Position numbers and translations under genes: made by a program. 35,528 bases of DNA from Sphingobacteriales bacterium (GTDB lineage Bacteria > Bacteroidota > Bacteroidia > Chitinophagales > Chitinophagaceae), in assembly GCA_947463665.1 (NCBI GenBank), contig CANHUD010000001.1:1-35528 (forward strand), in the 5' to 3' direction. Below the pieces are notes generated by a model. It had not been told where the DNA came from and made no database searches. It saw only the letters and a program-made list of their open reading frames with translations. The number at the start of each line of letters is the position of its first letter. Positions within the stretch are counted from its first letter, which is position 1. Shown in pieces: positions 8,434 to 17,370 of this stretch.

Positions 8434-8446
8434 CAATCATTGATTG
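8434..8446. promoter_or_regulatory. Palindrome CAATCA-T-TGATTG upstream of purM
   Basis: A perfect 6+1+6 inverted repeat that ends two bases before the purM -7 box (8449). The position, inside the -33/-7 spacer, would suit a repressor site. No known Bacteroidota regulator is matched. Confidence 0.35.
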
Positions 8447-8448
8447 TT

Positions 8449-8456
8449 TAATTTTG
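8449..8456 (+). promoter_or_regulatory. purM promoter -7 element
   Basis: TAATTTTG is an exact TAnnTTTG box 19 bases before the purM ATG, in the 91-base region shared with divergent ribF. Confidence 0.55.
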
Positions 8457-8475
8457 TAGAATCGAAAGCAATTCC

Positions 8476-9657
8476 ATGAGTTTATATCATCTGAGAGGGG
8501 TATCGGCACAAAAAGAAGAAGTACATGCAGCAACCCAAAACCTCGATCAGGGGCTTTTCCCTTTTTCGTTTTGTAAACTATACCCGGATTTCCTGAGCGG
8601 AGATCCCGATTGGGTTTCCGTCATGCATGCAGATGGAGCCGGAACCAAATCCATTCTGGCTTACCTCTATTGGAAAGAAACAGGAGATGTATCGGTCTGG
8701 AAAGGTATCGCCCAGGACGCGATTGTTATGAACCTGGATGACCTGCTCTGTGTAGGTATATATGATAATCTGGTCTTTAATTCTACCATCGACCGCAACA
8801 AGCACCTGATTCCGGGGGAAGTACTTTCCGCCATCATTAATGGTTCTCAGGAACTTTTCGATACACTGGCCTCCATGGGCGTTCATATACATTACCTTGG
8901 CGGTGAAACCGCTGATGTGGGCGATGTGGTCCGAACCATCGCCGTAAATGGAACGCTTACAGCCCGCTGGCCCAAATCAAAACTCATCACCAATCAGAAA
9001 ATTACCGCCGGAGATGTGATTGTTGGTTTTGCCGGTTACGGGCAGACAACCTATGAATCCTCCTACAACTCCGGCATTGCCAGCAATGGCCTTACCAGCG
9101 CCCGCCACGATCTGCTCAACCGGTATTACGCTGAACACTTCCCGGAATCCTTTGATCCAAATACATCAGGAGAGGTGGTGTATGTAGGGCCCTACCGATT
9201 GACGGATCAGGTAACCGTTTCATACAAAGGGTACACCACTGATTTGTCTGTAGGTAATCTCCTGCTAAGTCCTACCCGTACATTTGCCCCGGCTGTCCGG
9301 CAAATACTGGAAAATCATTTTGATCAGGTACATGGAATGGTACATTGCAGCGGGGGCGGCCAGACCAAATGCCTGAAATACCTTCCCGGTGGATTGTCTG
9401 TCGTCAAAGATAACCTGCTACCGGTTCCGGAAATCTTTCACCTGATCCAAAAAGCAGGAGGAGCATCCATGCAGGAAATGTACCAGGTTTTCAATATGGG
9501 TACGCGCCTGGAATTGTATGTAGCTCCGGAAGCTGCAAATGAAATCATTGAGATTGCCCGGTCATTTGAAATAGACGCTGCCATCATTGGCAGGGTAGAG
9601 GCCGCTGATACCCGTTCCCTTCAGATTCATACAGCGCAGGGAATCCTCAAATATTAG
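8476..9657 (+). CDS. purM: Phosphoribosylformylglycinamidine cyclo-ligase (AIR synthase)
   Basis: A 393-residue enzyme for the fifth step of de novo purine synthesis, closing the imidazole ring of FGAM to AIR with ATP. The nucleotide-binding motif appears as HADGAGTKSILAY (about residues 51-63; canonical DGVGTK), followed by DAIVMNLDDLLCVG and GGETADVGDVV (about 141-151; canonical GGETAEMP). The C-terminal domain has HCSGGGQTK near residue 293 and VFNMGTRLE near 337, corresponding to the NMG motif of the family. It is longer than the roughly 345-residue enterobacterial enzyme; a longer, divergent form is usual in Bacteroidota. It has its own promoter and is followed 37 bases later by ftsE. 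Confidence 0.93.
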   Translation: MSLYHLRGVSAQKEEVHAATQNLDQGLFPFSFCKLYPDFLSGDPDWVSVMHADGAGTKSILAYLYWKETGDVSVWKGIAQDAIVMNLDDLLCVGIYDNLVFNSTIDRNKHLIPGEVLSAIINGSQELFDTLASMGVHIHYLGGETADVGDVVRTIAVNGTLTARWPKSKLITNQKITAGDVIVGFAGYGQTTYESSYNSGIASNGLTSARHDLLNRYYAEHFPESFDPNTSGEVVYVGPYRLTDQVTVSYKGYTTDLSVGNLLLSPTRTFAPAVRQILENHFDQVHGMVHCSGGGQTKCLKYLPGGLSVVKDNLLPVPEIFHLIQKAGGASMQEMYQVFNMGTRLELYVAPEAANEIIEIARSFEIDAAIIGRVEAADTRSLQIHTAQGILKY

Positions 9658-9681
9658 CGAAACTTCAACCTTTTTTTACGT

Positions 9682-9689
9682 TACTTTTG
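9682..9689 (+). promoter_or_regulatory. ftsE promoter -7 element next to the start codon
   Basis: TACTTTTG is an exact TAnnTTTG box, with only five bases between it and the ftsE ATG at 9695. A transcript from here would start at or within the start codon, so a leaderless mRNA is implied unless ftsE is read through from purM. Confidence 0.45.
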
Positions 9690-9694
9690 ATGGT

Positions 9695-10384
<690 letters not shown>

Positions 10385-11485
10385 GCCTTTTCACCGTTCG
10401 CTCGTTGTTGTAATGTTCATGTAACAAATGCTGACGAATCTGGATTTCGTGTGCATCAAATGGTTTTCGGAACAACTGAGCCACAACTGAAGCAAATGCA
10501 GACGGATTGGTGGCAATATGACAGGCAGGACTGAGCATGGTACCCTCTACCATTGACTCGTTCACCACGCAATGTCGACCGCTAAATACAGAGGTTAGTA
10601 GTTTGTATTTGATGCCGGAACGGGTGAAAGAAGGTAAAAGGATGATCTGGGCTTTGCTGATAAGATCCTGCATCTCCGAAGTCCCGGGATCTGAAACAAT
10701 GCATGTATGCTTGTGGACATGCGCCAGTCGCTGCAAATAAGGACTTGGATTTTTACCGGCAATTACAAACGGGATTTCCAGCTTATTAAATACCTGCTCT
10801 AACAGCCAGACAGCCACATTCTCATTCTCCGGTACAGAAAGGTTGCCGTGGTAAAGACAAAAAGTTCCAATACCTTCCTTACTAACGGGAAAATCCCATG
10901 GTACAAAAGCCGGTAAAAATGCAATGTTTCGGGCACCGAAATTTTTCCGGTAAACCGCACAGTCTTTTTCGGTTATACCCAATAACAAAGCATCCGACTG
11001 GGCAATCTGGCGTTCATATCGTTTCAGTAACCATGACTCCCACCAGTAAAGAATCTTTTTGGGAAGAGAACGGGTCTGCATTGCCAGCTCCCTGTAATAC
11101 TGATACTCCACATTGTGCAGTCGCACAATGACTTTCCGGCCTTTCAGTCGGCCTGCATGGAGTAAAAAGCTGCAATGAATGCCTTCGAGTACTATCGGGT
11201 AGTTGTCCCCTGAAATATTTTGTTCCAGTTCATCACTTACTCTGGAACTAACCATGTAGGGTAGCGACATGCTGATGCCCTTATGGCCTGTATTTCGTTG
11301 ATAGTAATGAACTGAAGCGCAGTAAGATTCAAGCTCCTTTCTGGGCTCCCTGTTTTTGTGGAAACAATGGAGATGAATTCGTACACCGTGTTCGTGCAGC
11401 TTCCGGATCTTGTTGAAAAGATCGTAAACACCGCCGTAATCTGCCGGGAAAGGTATATCAAGTGTTACTATGTGTAAATCCAATG

Positions 11486-12592
11486 TTATCTCCTCTTAAA
11501 GTACGAATGGTAAAATGCTTTCAGCTTTTTCTCCTCATCCTGCCAGTTGTACACACTACGGGCCTTTTCGCAATTCTCCTCCAACCTACCATATAAAACC
11601 GGGTTGAGGATCAAATTGTTCAAAGATTTCGTAATGAGGACCGGATCAGGCTGGTCAATGAGCAGGGCTACCTCAAAAGCATCGTTTATCCTTCTGTACT
11701 CCGGAAAATTCATCGTTAGCTGAGGAATGCCGGCATGAATATAATCGAAAAATTTATTGGCGAGCGACATAAGCTGATTTGCTCCCAGAGGCTCTACCAG
11801 ATTGATTCCTGCAAATGCCCTTACCGTCACTTCCTGCAGCGCTTCCGGATCCAGCTTGCCCATAAGCAATACCTTTTGTTCTAATGAATGCTCCCGGATA
11901 AGTTTTCTGCATTCTTCCAGATAATTCCCATCACCATAAATATGTAACGGCATCCCTACATGGCGCATGGCCGGTATCAGGTATTCCAGACAGCGTCCCT
12001 CATTCACGGCACCCTGATAAAGAAGAAAGGGCTGATCGGTCTTTTCAAAAATCTGTGGCGATTCGGTTAAAACAGTTGCATTCATGATCACCGGATAGTG
12101 AACCCCATAGAGCTTCTCAAAAGATTCAGCAATCGAATGACTCACCGTATAACCATCCGGAAACCGAGGTACAAAAAATCGTTCAACCCATTTCCATACA
12201 GATTGAATCGGCGGCCGGCGGAGCACTTCCTTCATCTCACTGAACCATTCATGCGCATCATAAACGCGCCCGACGCTCCGTAGTCTGGAAACCAGATAAA
12301 CCGGTACGATCGTGTCCAGATCAATCGCAACCAACACATCTGGCCGCTTTCGGAAAATCAAATAAAAAAATAACCGGAGATTGTATTCCAGGTACATGAA
12401 CTTCCCATTGCGGAACCCGCAGGGGAGCAGATGTTGTTTGTATGGGCGTTCCGGTAACGAAGGGGTAGGGTCAACAGACCTTCCCACCAATTCTACCTTG
12501 TACCCTGCCTGTTGAAGAGAAGTGCAAATGCGGATCATCCGCTGGTCATGCCGCAGATTATTCGTAACACAAAAAACCAAAGATTTATCCAT
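11486..12592 (-). CDS. Glycosyltransferase family 4 protein
   Basis: A 368-residue GT-B glycosyltransferase, first gene of a two-gene unit with the following glycosyltransferase. Seen: CVTNNLRHDQRM near the N-terminus, the membrane-proximal hydrophobic LRLFFYLIFRKRPDVLVAID (about 72-91), VYDAHEWFSE (about 109-118), FLLYQGAVNEGRCLEYLIPA at the start of the donor domain, LHIYGDGNYLEECRK, LLMGKLDPEAL and ANKFFDYIHAGIP, the donor-binding helix region of GT4 enzymes. The frame is open 122 codons further upstream, but that part lies antisense to the neighbouring membrane protein. ATG at 12592 is chosen because the protein begins there in family style, with GGAGG nine bases before it and a -7 box at 12602-12609. 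Confidence 0.88.
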   Translation of the reverse strand: MDKSLVFCVTNNLRHDQRMIRICTSLQQAGYKVELVGRSVDPTPSLPERPYKQHLLPCGFRNGKFMYLEYNLRLFFYLIFRKRPDVLVAIDLDTIVPVYLVSRLRSVGRVYDAHEWFSEMKEVLRRPPIQSVWKWVERFFVPRFPDGYTVSHSIAESFEKLYGVHYPVIMNATVLTESPQIFEKTDQPFLLYQGAVNEGRCLEYLIPAMRHVGMPLHIYGDGNYLEECRKLIREHSLEQKVLLMGKLDPEALQEVTVRAFAGINLVEPLGANQLMSLANKFFDYIHAGIPQLTMNFPEYRRINDAFEVALLIDQPDPVLITKSLNNLILNPVLYGRLEENCEKARSVYNWQDEEKKLKAFYHSYFKRR

Positions 12593-12601
12593 GCCTACCT
12601 C

Positions 12602-12631
12602 CAAAATTATTATTATTGCTGAACAATCAAC
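12602..12631 (-). promoter_or_regulatory. Promoter of the glycosyltransferase pair
   Basis: On the minus strand GTTG (12631-12628) is followed after 18 bases by TAATTTTG (12609-12602), an exact -7 box. GGAGG, a strong ribosome-binding site for this genome, directly overlaps the end of the box and precedes the ATG at 12592. Confidence 0.55.
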
Positions 12632-12635
12632 TGTT

Positions 12636-13139
12636 ATGGATAGTGTTCCGGAAAGGAAAATCAGACCTCGACTGCTTAGCATCTTGTGTTTCCTTAGTCT
12701 TTTGGGCGGTTCCTGGGGACTCATGTCAAATCTGGGGAACCTTGAAAATGCCGATAAACTCGCTACCCTGACCGCACAAACCATCGAAGAAACCCGCGAC
12801 CGGATGATGTTGAATCTTCCGGGGGATGCCCGTACGAAGAAATCCATGACTGCCATTTTTGAGGATTTTACCGTACTGACAGATACGGTTAAGATCAAAC
12901 AGATGGCGCTTTTTGGCATCCTGTCTAACCTGCTCACACTTGTAGGAGCAGTCCTCATGTACCGCCTTCGGAAAAATGGCTTCGGTATCTATATCCTCGG
13001 AATCGCTGTATACGTGGCGGCACCCGTTGTTGTTTATGGGTTTAATAACATAGCTGGAATCAGTTTTTTTGTTTTCACCCTGTTCATTTCCCTGGTTTTT
13101 GGACTGCTTTATGCGAAGAATCGGAAATACCTCAGCTAA
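12636..13139 (+). CDS. Small integral membrane protein, unknown function
   Basis: A 167-residue protein with four probable membrane spans: about residues 12-32 (LLSILCFLSLLGGSWGLM), 88-110 (LFGILSNLLTLVGAVLMY), 117-136 (FGIYILGIAVYVAAPVVVYG) and 140-160 (AGISFFVFTLFISLVFGLLY). Between spans 1 and 2 lies a helical, charged loop (residues 35-85). It ends in a basic tail AKNRKYLS. No family is recognised with confidence; small four-span proteins of this shape are common in Bacteroidota. The frame extends upstream to 12522, but that part is antisense to the glycosyltransferase, so Met at 12636 is preferred; 12591 is the alternative. No clear Shine-Dalgarno site precedes it. Confidence 0.65.
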   Translation: MDSVPERKIRPRLLSILCFLSLLGGSWGLMSNLGNLENADKLATLTAQTIEETRDRMMLNLPGDARTKKSMTAIFEDFTVLTDTVKIKQMALFGILSNLLTLVGAVLMYRLRKNGFGIYILGIAVYVAAPVVVYGFNNIAGISFFVFTLFISLVFGLLYAKNRKYLS

Positions 13140-13142
13140 TTT

Positions 13143-13173
13143 TTTAGTATTTCTGTGATTTTCCTTACTTTTG
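13143..13173 (+). promoter_or_regulatory. rpsO promoter
   Basis: TACTTTTG at 13166-13173 is an exact -7 box, preceded after 19 bases by TTTA (13143-13146), a near match to the -33 TTTG. It lies in the 62-base gap before rpsO. Confidence 0.55.
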
Positions 13174-13219
13174 CCAACTATTTAGTATTTAGGATAATTG
13201 GATGCCAAAAAAAAATCAG

Positions 13220-13492
13220 ATGTCAGCTTTAACTTCAGAAAAAAAGTCGAGGATCTTTGCGGAATTCGGTGGTAAAGAAACAAATACCGGTTCTATTGAG
13301 GGGCAGATTGCCTTGCTTACAGAGCGTATCAACCACGTTTCCGGACACCTTCAGAAAAACAAAAAGGATTTCGCAACCCATCGTGGTCTGATGGCCATGG
13401 TTGGTCGCCGTAAACGTCTGCTGACTTATCTCAGCAAAAACAATCTTCAGGGGTACCGGCAATTGCTGGAGAAGCTTGGTTTGCGTAAGTAA
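13220..13492 (+). CDS. rpsO: 30S ribosomal protein S15
   Basis: A 90-residue primary 16S rRNA-binding protein of the small-subunit platform. Seen: the opening LTSEKKSRIFAEFG, TGSIEGQIALLTERINHVSGHL with the conserved TGSxExQ element, HLQKNKKDFATHRGLM with the KKD motif, VGRRKRLLTYL, and the LGLRK C-terminus. An in-frame ATG at 13202 would add MPKKNQ, but starting at 13220 gives the 89-90 residues normal for the family. The usual partner pnp follows after a strong terminator, the conserved rpsO-pnp order. Confidence 0.95.
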   Translation: MSALTSEKKSRIFAEFGGKETNTGSIEGQIALLTERINHVSGHLQKNKKDFATHRGLMAMVGRRKRLLTYLSKNNLQGYRQLLEKLGLRK

Positions 13493-13511
13493 TCCACATA
13501 ATAACCATTTT

Positions 13512-13546
13512 CTATTCCCAACGCACCGTTGGGAATAGTTCTTTTT
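13512..13546 (+). terminator. Intrinsic terminator after rpsO
   Basis: CTATTCCCAACG (13512-13523) and CGTTGGGAATAG (13527-13538) form a perfect 12-bp stem with a CAC loop, followed by TTCTTTTT (13539-13546). In many bacteria rpsO and pnp are joined by partial read-through; the same may hold here. Confidence 0.9.
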
Positions 13547-13567
13547 GTACCTATCTAGTTTTATTTT

Positions 13568-15799
13568 ATGTTAACTCAACCTATTCGTTCCAATATTGAT
13601 ATGGGCAGCAGTCCGTCCATATCGCTGGAAACCGGTCGCCTGGCACGCCAGGCAGATGGTTCCGTAACGGTAACACAGGGAAATTGTGTGTTGCTGGCTA
13701 CCGTAGTGGCTGCTAAAGAACCCCGTGAAGGTCAGGAATTCTTTCCGCTCAGCGTGGATTACATGGAAAAATTTGCTTCTGCAGGCCGTATCCCGGGATC
13801 TTTCTTCAAACGCGAAGGAAGACTCAATGATTCAGAAGTATTGATCAGCCGACTGATCGACCGTGCACTGCGCCCGCTTTTCCCGGAAGACTATTTCTGC
13901 GAAGTGCAGGTGATCGTTACCCTCATCTCCTCTGATCCTGAGATCATGCCGGATGCACTGGCTTGCCTGGCCGCATCAGCTGCCCTCGCAGTATCGGATG
14001 TGCCTATCAAAGAGATTATTTCTGAAGTGCGGGTTGGCAGGGTAGAAGGTGCCTTCATCGTTAATCCGACCCGCTCCCAGATCGCCCAGTCCGATATGAA
14101 TTTTATCATTGCCGCCACAGAAAAAAATCTGATGATGGTAGAGGGAGAATCTAAGGAGTGTAGCGAAGAAGATCTGGTGAAAGTGCTGGAAATTGCACAT
14201 GATGCGATTCGCAGGCAAATTAGCGCACAACAGGAACTCCGCGAAAAGGCTGGCGTCCAGGGAAAACGCGACTACACGAAACCTACGGTGAATGAAGAAT
14301 TACTGGCAAAAGCAAAAGCCTACAGCCAGAAAGTATATGAAGTTTCCCGTTCTGCAAGTGCTAAATCGGATCGTTCAGCAGCGTACGATACACTCAAGCA
14401 GGAACTAGTTGCCTCTCTGGGCGTAGAAGCGTCAGATGCAGATAAAAAACTCCTGAAGAAATACTTCGAAGACGTTAAATGGGAAGTGGTACGCGATATG
14501 ATTTTGGATGATCGCTTCCGTCTGGATGGTCGTCAGCTCGACCAGATCCGTCCACTGGACATGGAAGTGGATATCCTGCCTTCTCCGCATGGTGCAGCCT
14601 TGTTCACCCGCGGAGAAACACAGTCGCTCACCACGGTTACCCTCGGTACCCCTCTGGATGAACTGCTCGTGGAAACCGCTCAGGCGTCTGAATACAGCAA
14701 ATTCATCCTCCATTATAATTTCCCTCCATTCTCTACCGGAGAGGTGAAATTCCTCCGTGGACCGGGTCGTCGGGAAGTTGGACATGGAGCACTGGCACAA
14801 CGATCCCTCAAACAACTCATGCCGGGTAATGAATATCCCTACACCGTCCGTGTAGTGAGCGATATTCTGGAATCGAACGGATCTTCCTCTATGGCTACTG
14901 TCTGTGCAGGCTCCCTTGCACTCATGGATGCAGGTGTGCCTATGCCTAAACATGTAAGTGGAATCGCCATGGGACTCATTACCCGTGGAGATGGTAAATA
15001 TGCTATTCTTTCTGATATTCTCGGTGATGAAGATCATCTGGGAGATATGGACTTCAAAGTGACCGGTACACGTGATGGTATCTGTGGAGTACAAATGGAC
15101 ATCAAAGTGGATGGCCTGAGCATGAACACCATGCGGGAAGCACTGGAACAGGCCCGCAGAGGTCGCCTCCATATCCTGGATCATATGTACGCCTGTATCG
15201 ATAAGCACCGCGAAGAGGTAAAAGCACATGCTCCACGGATGGAGAAACTCTTCATCGACAAAGAATTCATCGGTGCTGTAATCGGTACCGGTGGTAAGGT
15301 AATCCAGGAAATCCAGCGTGAAACAGGAACCACTATCAATCTGGAAGAAGTTGGAAACTTCGGTGAAGTCAGCATCTTCAGCAAGGATAAAGACGGTCTC
15401 GTCAAAGCTGTAGACTGGATCAAAGGTATCGTGTCCGTTCCGGAAGTAGGAGAGGAGTACGAAGCCAAAGTGAAATCCATCATGCCTTATGGTGCTTTCG
15501 TTGAATTCCTGCCAGGTAAACAGGGACTTCTTCACATCAGTGAAGTAAGCTGGAAGCGACTCGAAACAATGGACGGTGTACTGGCTGAAGGAGATACCGT
15601 GAAAGTCAAACTGATCGGACTGGATCCCAAGACCGGCAAGTTCAAACTCAGTCGAAAAGTCCTGATGCCAAAACCGGAAGGCATGCCGGACCGCCCTCCA
15701 AGAGAACGCGATGAAAACCGTGAAAACCGGGATTTCCGCGACAGAGGACCAAGGGGTGGTGGTCGCGACAGAGAACCGCGAAACAATCAGAACGATTAA
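13568..15799 (+). CDS. pnp: Polyribonucleotide nucleotidyltransferase
   Basis: A 743-residue 3'-to-5' phosphorolytic exoribonuclease, trimeric, acting in mRNA decay. It contains two RNase PH-like domains (about residues 10-230 and 320-550) with the helical linker between them. The second carries FTRGETQSL, NGSSSMATVCAGSLALMDAG (about 436-455) and DMDFKVTGTRDGI (about 496-508), which hold phosphate-binding and metal-ligand positions of the family. A KH domain follows (IGAVIGTGGKVIQEIQ, about 566-581), then an S1 domain (about 633-705: YEAKVKSIMPYGAFVEF). The last 30 residues are a disordered Arg/Asp/Gly-rich tail (RDRGPRGGGRDREPR). It sits 75 bases behind rpsO and ends with its own terminator. 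Confidence 0.98.
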   Translation: MLTQPIRSNIDMGSSPSISLETGRLARQADGSVTVTQGNCVLLATVVAAKEPREGQEFFPLSVDYMEKFASAGRIPGSFFKREGRLNDSEVLISRLIDRALRPLFPEDYFCEVQVIVTLISSDPEIMPDALACLAASAALAVSDVPIKEIISEVRVGRVEGAFIVNPTRSQIAQSDMNFIIAATEKNLMMVEGESKECSEEDLVKVLEIAHDAIRRQISAQQELREKAGVQGKRDYTKPTVNEELLAKAKAYSQKVYEVSRSASAKSDRSAAYDTLKQELVASLGVEASDADKKLLKKYFEDVKWEVVRDMILDDRFRLDGRQLDQIRPLDMEVDILPSPHGAALFTRGETQSLTTVTLGTPLDELLVETAQASEYSKFILHYNFPPFSTGEVKFLRGPGRREVGHGALAQRSLKQLMPGNEYPYTVRVVSDILESNGSSSMATVCAGSLALMDAGVPMPKHVSGIAMGLITRGDGKYAILSDILGDEDHLGDMDFKVTGTRDGICGVQMDIKVDGLSMNTMREALEQARRGRLHILDHMYACIDKHREEVKAHAPRMEKLFIDKEFIGAVIGTGGKVIQEIQRETGTTINLEEVGNFGEVSIFSKDKDGLVKAVDWIKGIVSVPEVGEEYEAKVKSIMPYGAFVEFLPGKQGLLHISEVSWKRLETMDGVLAEGDTVKVKLIGLDPKTGKFKLSRKVLMPKPEGMPDRPPRERDENRENRDFRDRGPRGGGRDREPRNNQND

Positions 15800-15811
15800 C
15801 CTTTCTATATC

Positions 15812-15841
15812 GAACCCCCGCTAAACGGGGGTTCCTTTTTT
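15812..15841 (+). terminator. Intrinsic terminator of pnp, abutting the prmA start
   Basis: GAACCCCCG (15812-15820) and CGGGGGTTC (15826-15834) form a 9-bp GC-rich stem with loop CTAAA, followed by T6 at 15836-15841. The ATG of prmA begins at the very next base. Confidence 0.92.
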
Positions 15842-16657
15842 ATGAAAACATACACGGAGATTATTTTTGATCCAGTAGAGCCGGCACTCTCCGATCTGCT
15901 GATTGCCGAACTTTCAGAGATAGGTTATGAAGGATTTCTGGAAGAAGAACAACGGCTGACAACTTACATCGTGCAATCTGATTTTAACCTCGAGGTACTT
16001 TCATCACTGGCCTCCCGGCTATCCGTATCCTTCACCATGGGCGATATTGCCGACCAGAACTGGAATGCACTTTGGGAGAGCTCTTTCCAACCGGTGATCT
16101 TTTCTGAAAAACTGGCCATCAGAGCCTCTTTTCATGATCCCGTGCCAACTGTTGAGAATGAAATAATCATCACTCCGAAAATGAGTTTCGGAACCGGACA
16201 TCATGCCACTACCTATCTGATGGTAAAAGCTATGTATGATATTGAGCTAACTGGCAAGTCCATACTGGACTTTGGTACCGGAACCGGCATACTGGCCATT
16301 CTCGCAAAACAGCGGGGAGCTGACACTATTCTTGCTATCGATAACGACGAATGGAGCATCGAAAATGCGCGGGAAAATGCCGCATGTAACCAGGTTTCAG
16401 ATATCAATGTTCAATTGGCCTCTGCCCCTCCCGCAAACCAGACCTTTGACGTCATTCTGGCAAATATCAATCGGCATATCCTTCTCCAATATGCTGATGA
16501 ACTTATAAATGGGCTGCGTAAAGGAGGAGTACTTCTGCTGAGTGGCATTCTTACGGAAGACCGGGAAGTAATTGTCGATCGGTTTTCAGAAAAACTCGGC
16601 CAGCCGGTTGCTGAAGAAATCCGCAACAATTGGATGACGATTCGGTTCGAAAGGTGA
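15842..16657 (+). CDS. prmA: Ribosomal protein L11 methyltransferase
   Basis: A 271-residue SAM-dependent methyltransferase that trimethylates amino groups on ribosomal protein L11. The N-terminal substrate domain (about residues 1-90) opens with MKTYTEIIF and ends before DIADQNWNALWESSFQPV, a segment typical of PrmA. The catalytic domain has the family motif FGTGHHATT (about 118-126), the SAM-binding loop ILDFGTGTGILAI (about 140-152), the acidic LAIDNDEW and the motif VILANINRHIL (about 204-214). The start codon follows the pnp terminator T-run directly, so no Shine-Dalgarno site is possible. No later Met would preserve the domain. Confidence 0.95.
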   Translation: MKTYTEIIFDPVEPALSDLLIAELSEIGYEGFLEEEQRLTTYIVQSDFNLEVLSSLASRLSVSFTMGDIADQNWNALWESSFQPVIFSEKLAIRASFHDPVPTVENEIIITPKMSFGTGHHATTYLMVKAMYDIELTGKSILDFGTGTGILAILAKQRGADTILAIDNDEWSIENARENAACNQVSDINVQLASAPPANQTFDVILANINRHILLQYADELINGLRKGGVLLLSGILTEDREVIVDRFSEKLGQPVAEEIRNNWMTIRFER

Positions 16658-16665
16658 AGGAATTT

Positions 16666-16696
16666 ATTTATGTTAACTTATTATTAAGTACATTTG
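16666..16696 (+). promoter_or_regulatory. plsY promoter
   Basis: TACATTTG (16689-16696) is an exact -7 box 23 bases before the plsY ATG, with TTTA (16666-16669) 19 bases upstream as a near-consensus -33 element. Confidence 0.5.
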
Positions 16697-16719
16697 GATA
16701 CTAAATCACCATTCGACAG

Positions 16720-17367
16720 ATGAACGAACTGGCCCTTGTCATTTTAGCTTATCTGATAGGATCTGTACCTACCTCCGTGTGGGTTAGCAAGGCTGTTTTT
16801 GGAATTGATATCCGGGATTATGGTAGTGGAAATGCCGGTGCTACCAACACGTTTCGTGTACTTGGCTCTCGTTGGGGAACATTTGTTATGCTGATAGATA
16901 TGCTGAAAGGCCTGTTAGCTGTAAAATTAGCCTATCTGCTCCCTTACTACCTGAACAATGATTTTGCCCGAACTAATTTTCAGATAGGCCTCGGTCTTAT
17001 GGCTGTACTCGGTCATATTTTCCCGATATGGGCTGAATTCCGCGGAGGCAAGGGAGTCGCCACATTATTCGGCCTGATCCTCGGTATTTCTCCGATCACG
17101 GCTCTGGGATGCGTGGCTGTATTCAGTCTGGTTCTTTATCTGACCAGATTTGTTTCGCTCAGCTCCATCCTGGCAAGTCTGGCCTTTCCGGTATTTATTC
17201 TTGTGGTATTCAATGTGGAAAACGAAACGTACCGGATTTTTGCTATCGCAGTTGCCCTGCTGGTTATCCTTACCCATCAGAAAAATATTACACGGCTCCT
17301 GAAAGGAGCTGAATCCAAAGCGCCTATTTTCAAATACAGAGACAGGCGCAGAGAACGAAAATCCTGA
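16720..17367 (+). CDS. plsY: Glycerol-3-phosphate acyltransferase (acyl-phosphate dependent)
   Basis: A 215-residue inner-membrane enzyme that transfers an acyl group from acyl-phosphate to position 1 of glycerol-3-phosphate, the first step of phospholipid synthesis. Five membrane segments are visible, at about residues 4-24, 52-74, 85-105, 115-138 and 155-182. The three conserved loops are GSGNAGATNTFRVLG (about 38-52), the HIFPIWAEFRGGKGVAT region (about 99-115) and a third loop near RFVSLSSILASL. Length is usual. Three bases separate it from the next gene, so the M48 protease is probably read from the same promoter. Confidence 0.96.
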   Translation: MNELALVILAYLIGSVPTSVWVSKAVFGIDIRDYGSGNAGATNTFRVLGSRWGTFVMLIDMLKGLLAVKLAYLLPYYLNNDFARTNFQIGLGLMAVLGHIFPIWAEFRGGKGVATLFGLILGISPITALGCVAVFSLVLYLTRFVSLSSILASLAFPVFILVVFNVENETYRIFAIAVALLVILTHQKNITRLLKGAESKAPIFKYRDRRRERKS

Positions 17368-17370
17368 GAT

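Noticed and set aside
12522..12635. 38-codon extension of the small membrane protein
   Set aside because: Most of it is antisense to the glycosyltransferase start; the hydrophobic span begins soon after the Met at 12636.
12593..12958. 122-codon N-terminal extension of the glycosyltransferase
   Set aside because: The extension is antisense to the small membrane protein, and both the Shine-Dalgarno GGAGG and the -7 box sit just upstream of the ATG at 12592.
14432..15535. 367-codon open frame antisense to pnp
   Set aside because: It lies wholly inside pnp, has no family-like sequence, low-complexity hydrophobic/Cys/His-rich translation and no initiation signals; it is a reverse-strand shadow of a well-conserved gene.
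15680..15790. Tandem repeat in the 3' end of pnp
   Set aside because: The short repeats (GAAAACCG and similar) code for the Arg/Asp/Gly-rich tail seen in many PNPases and are not an independent element.
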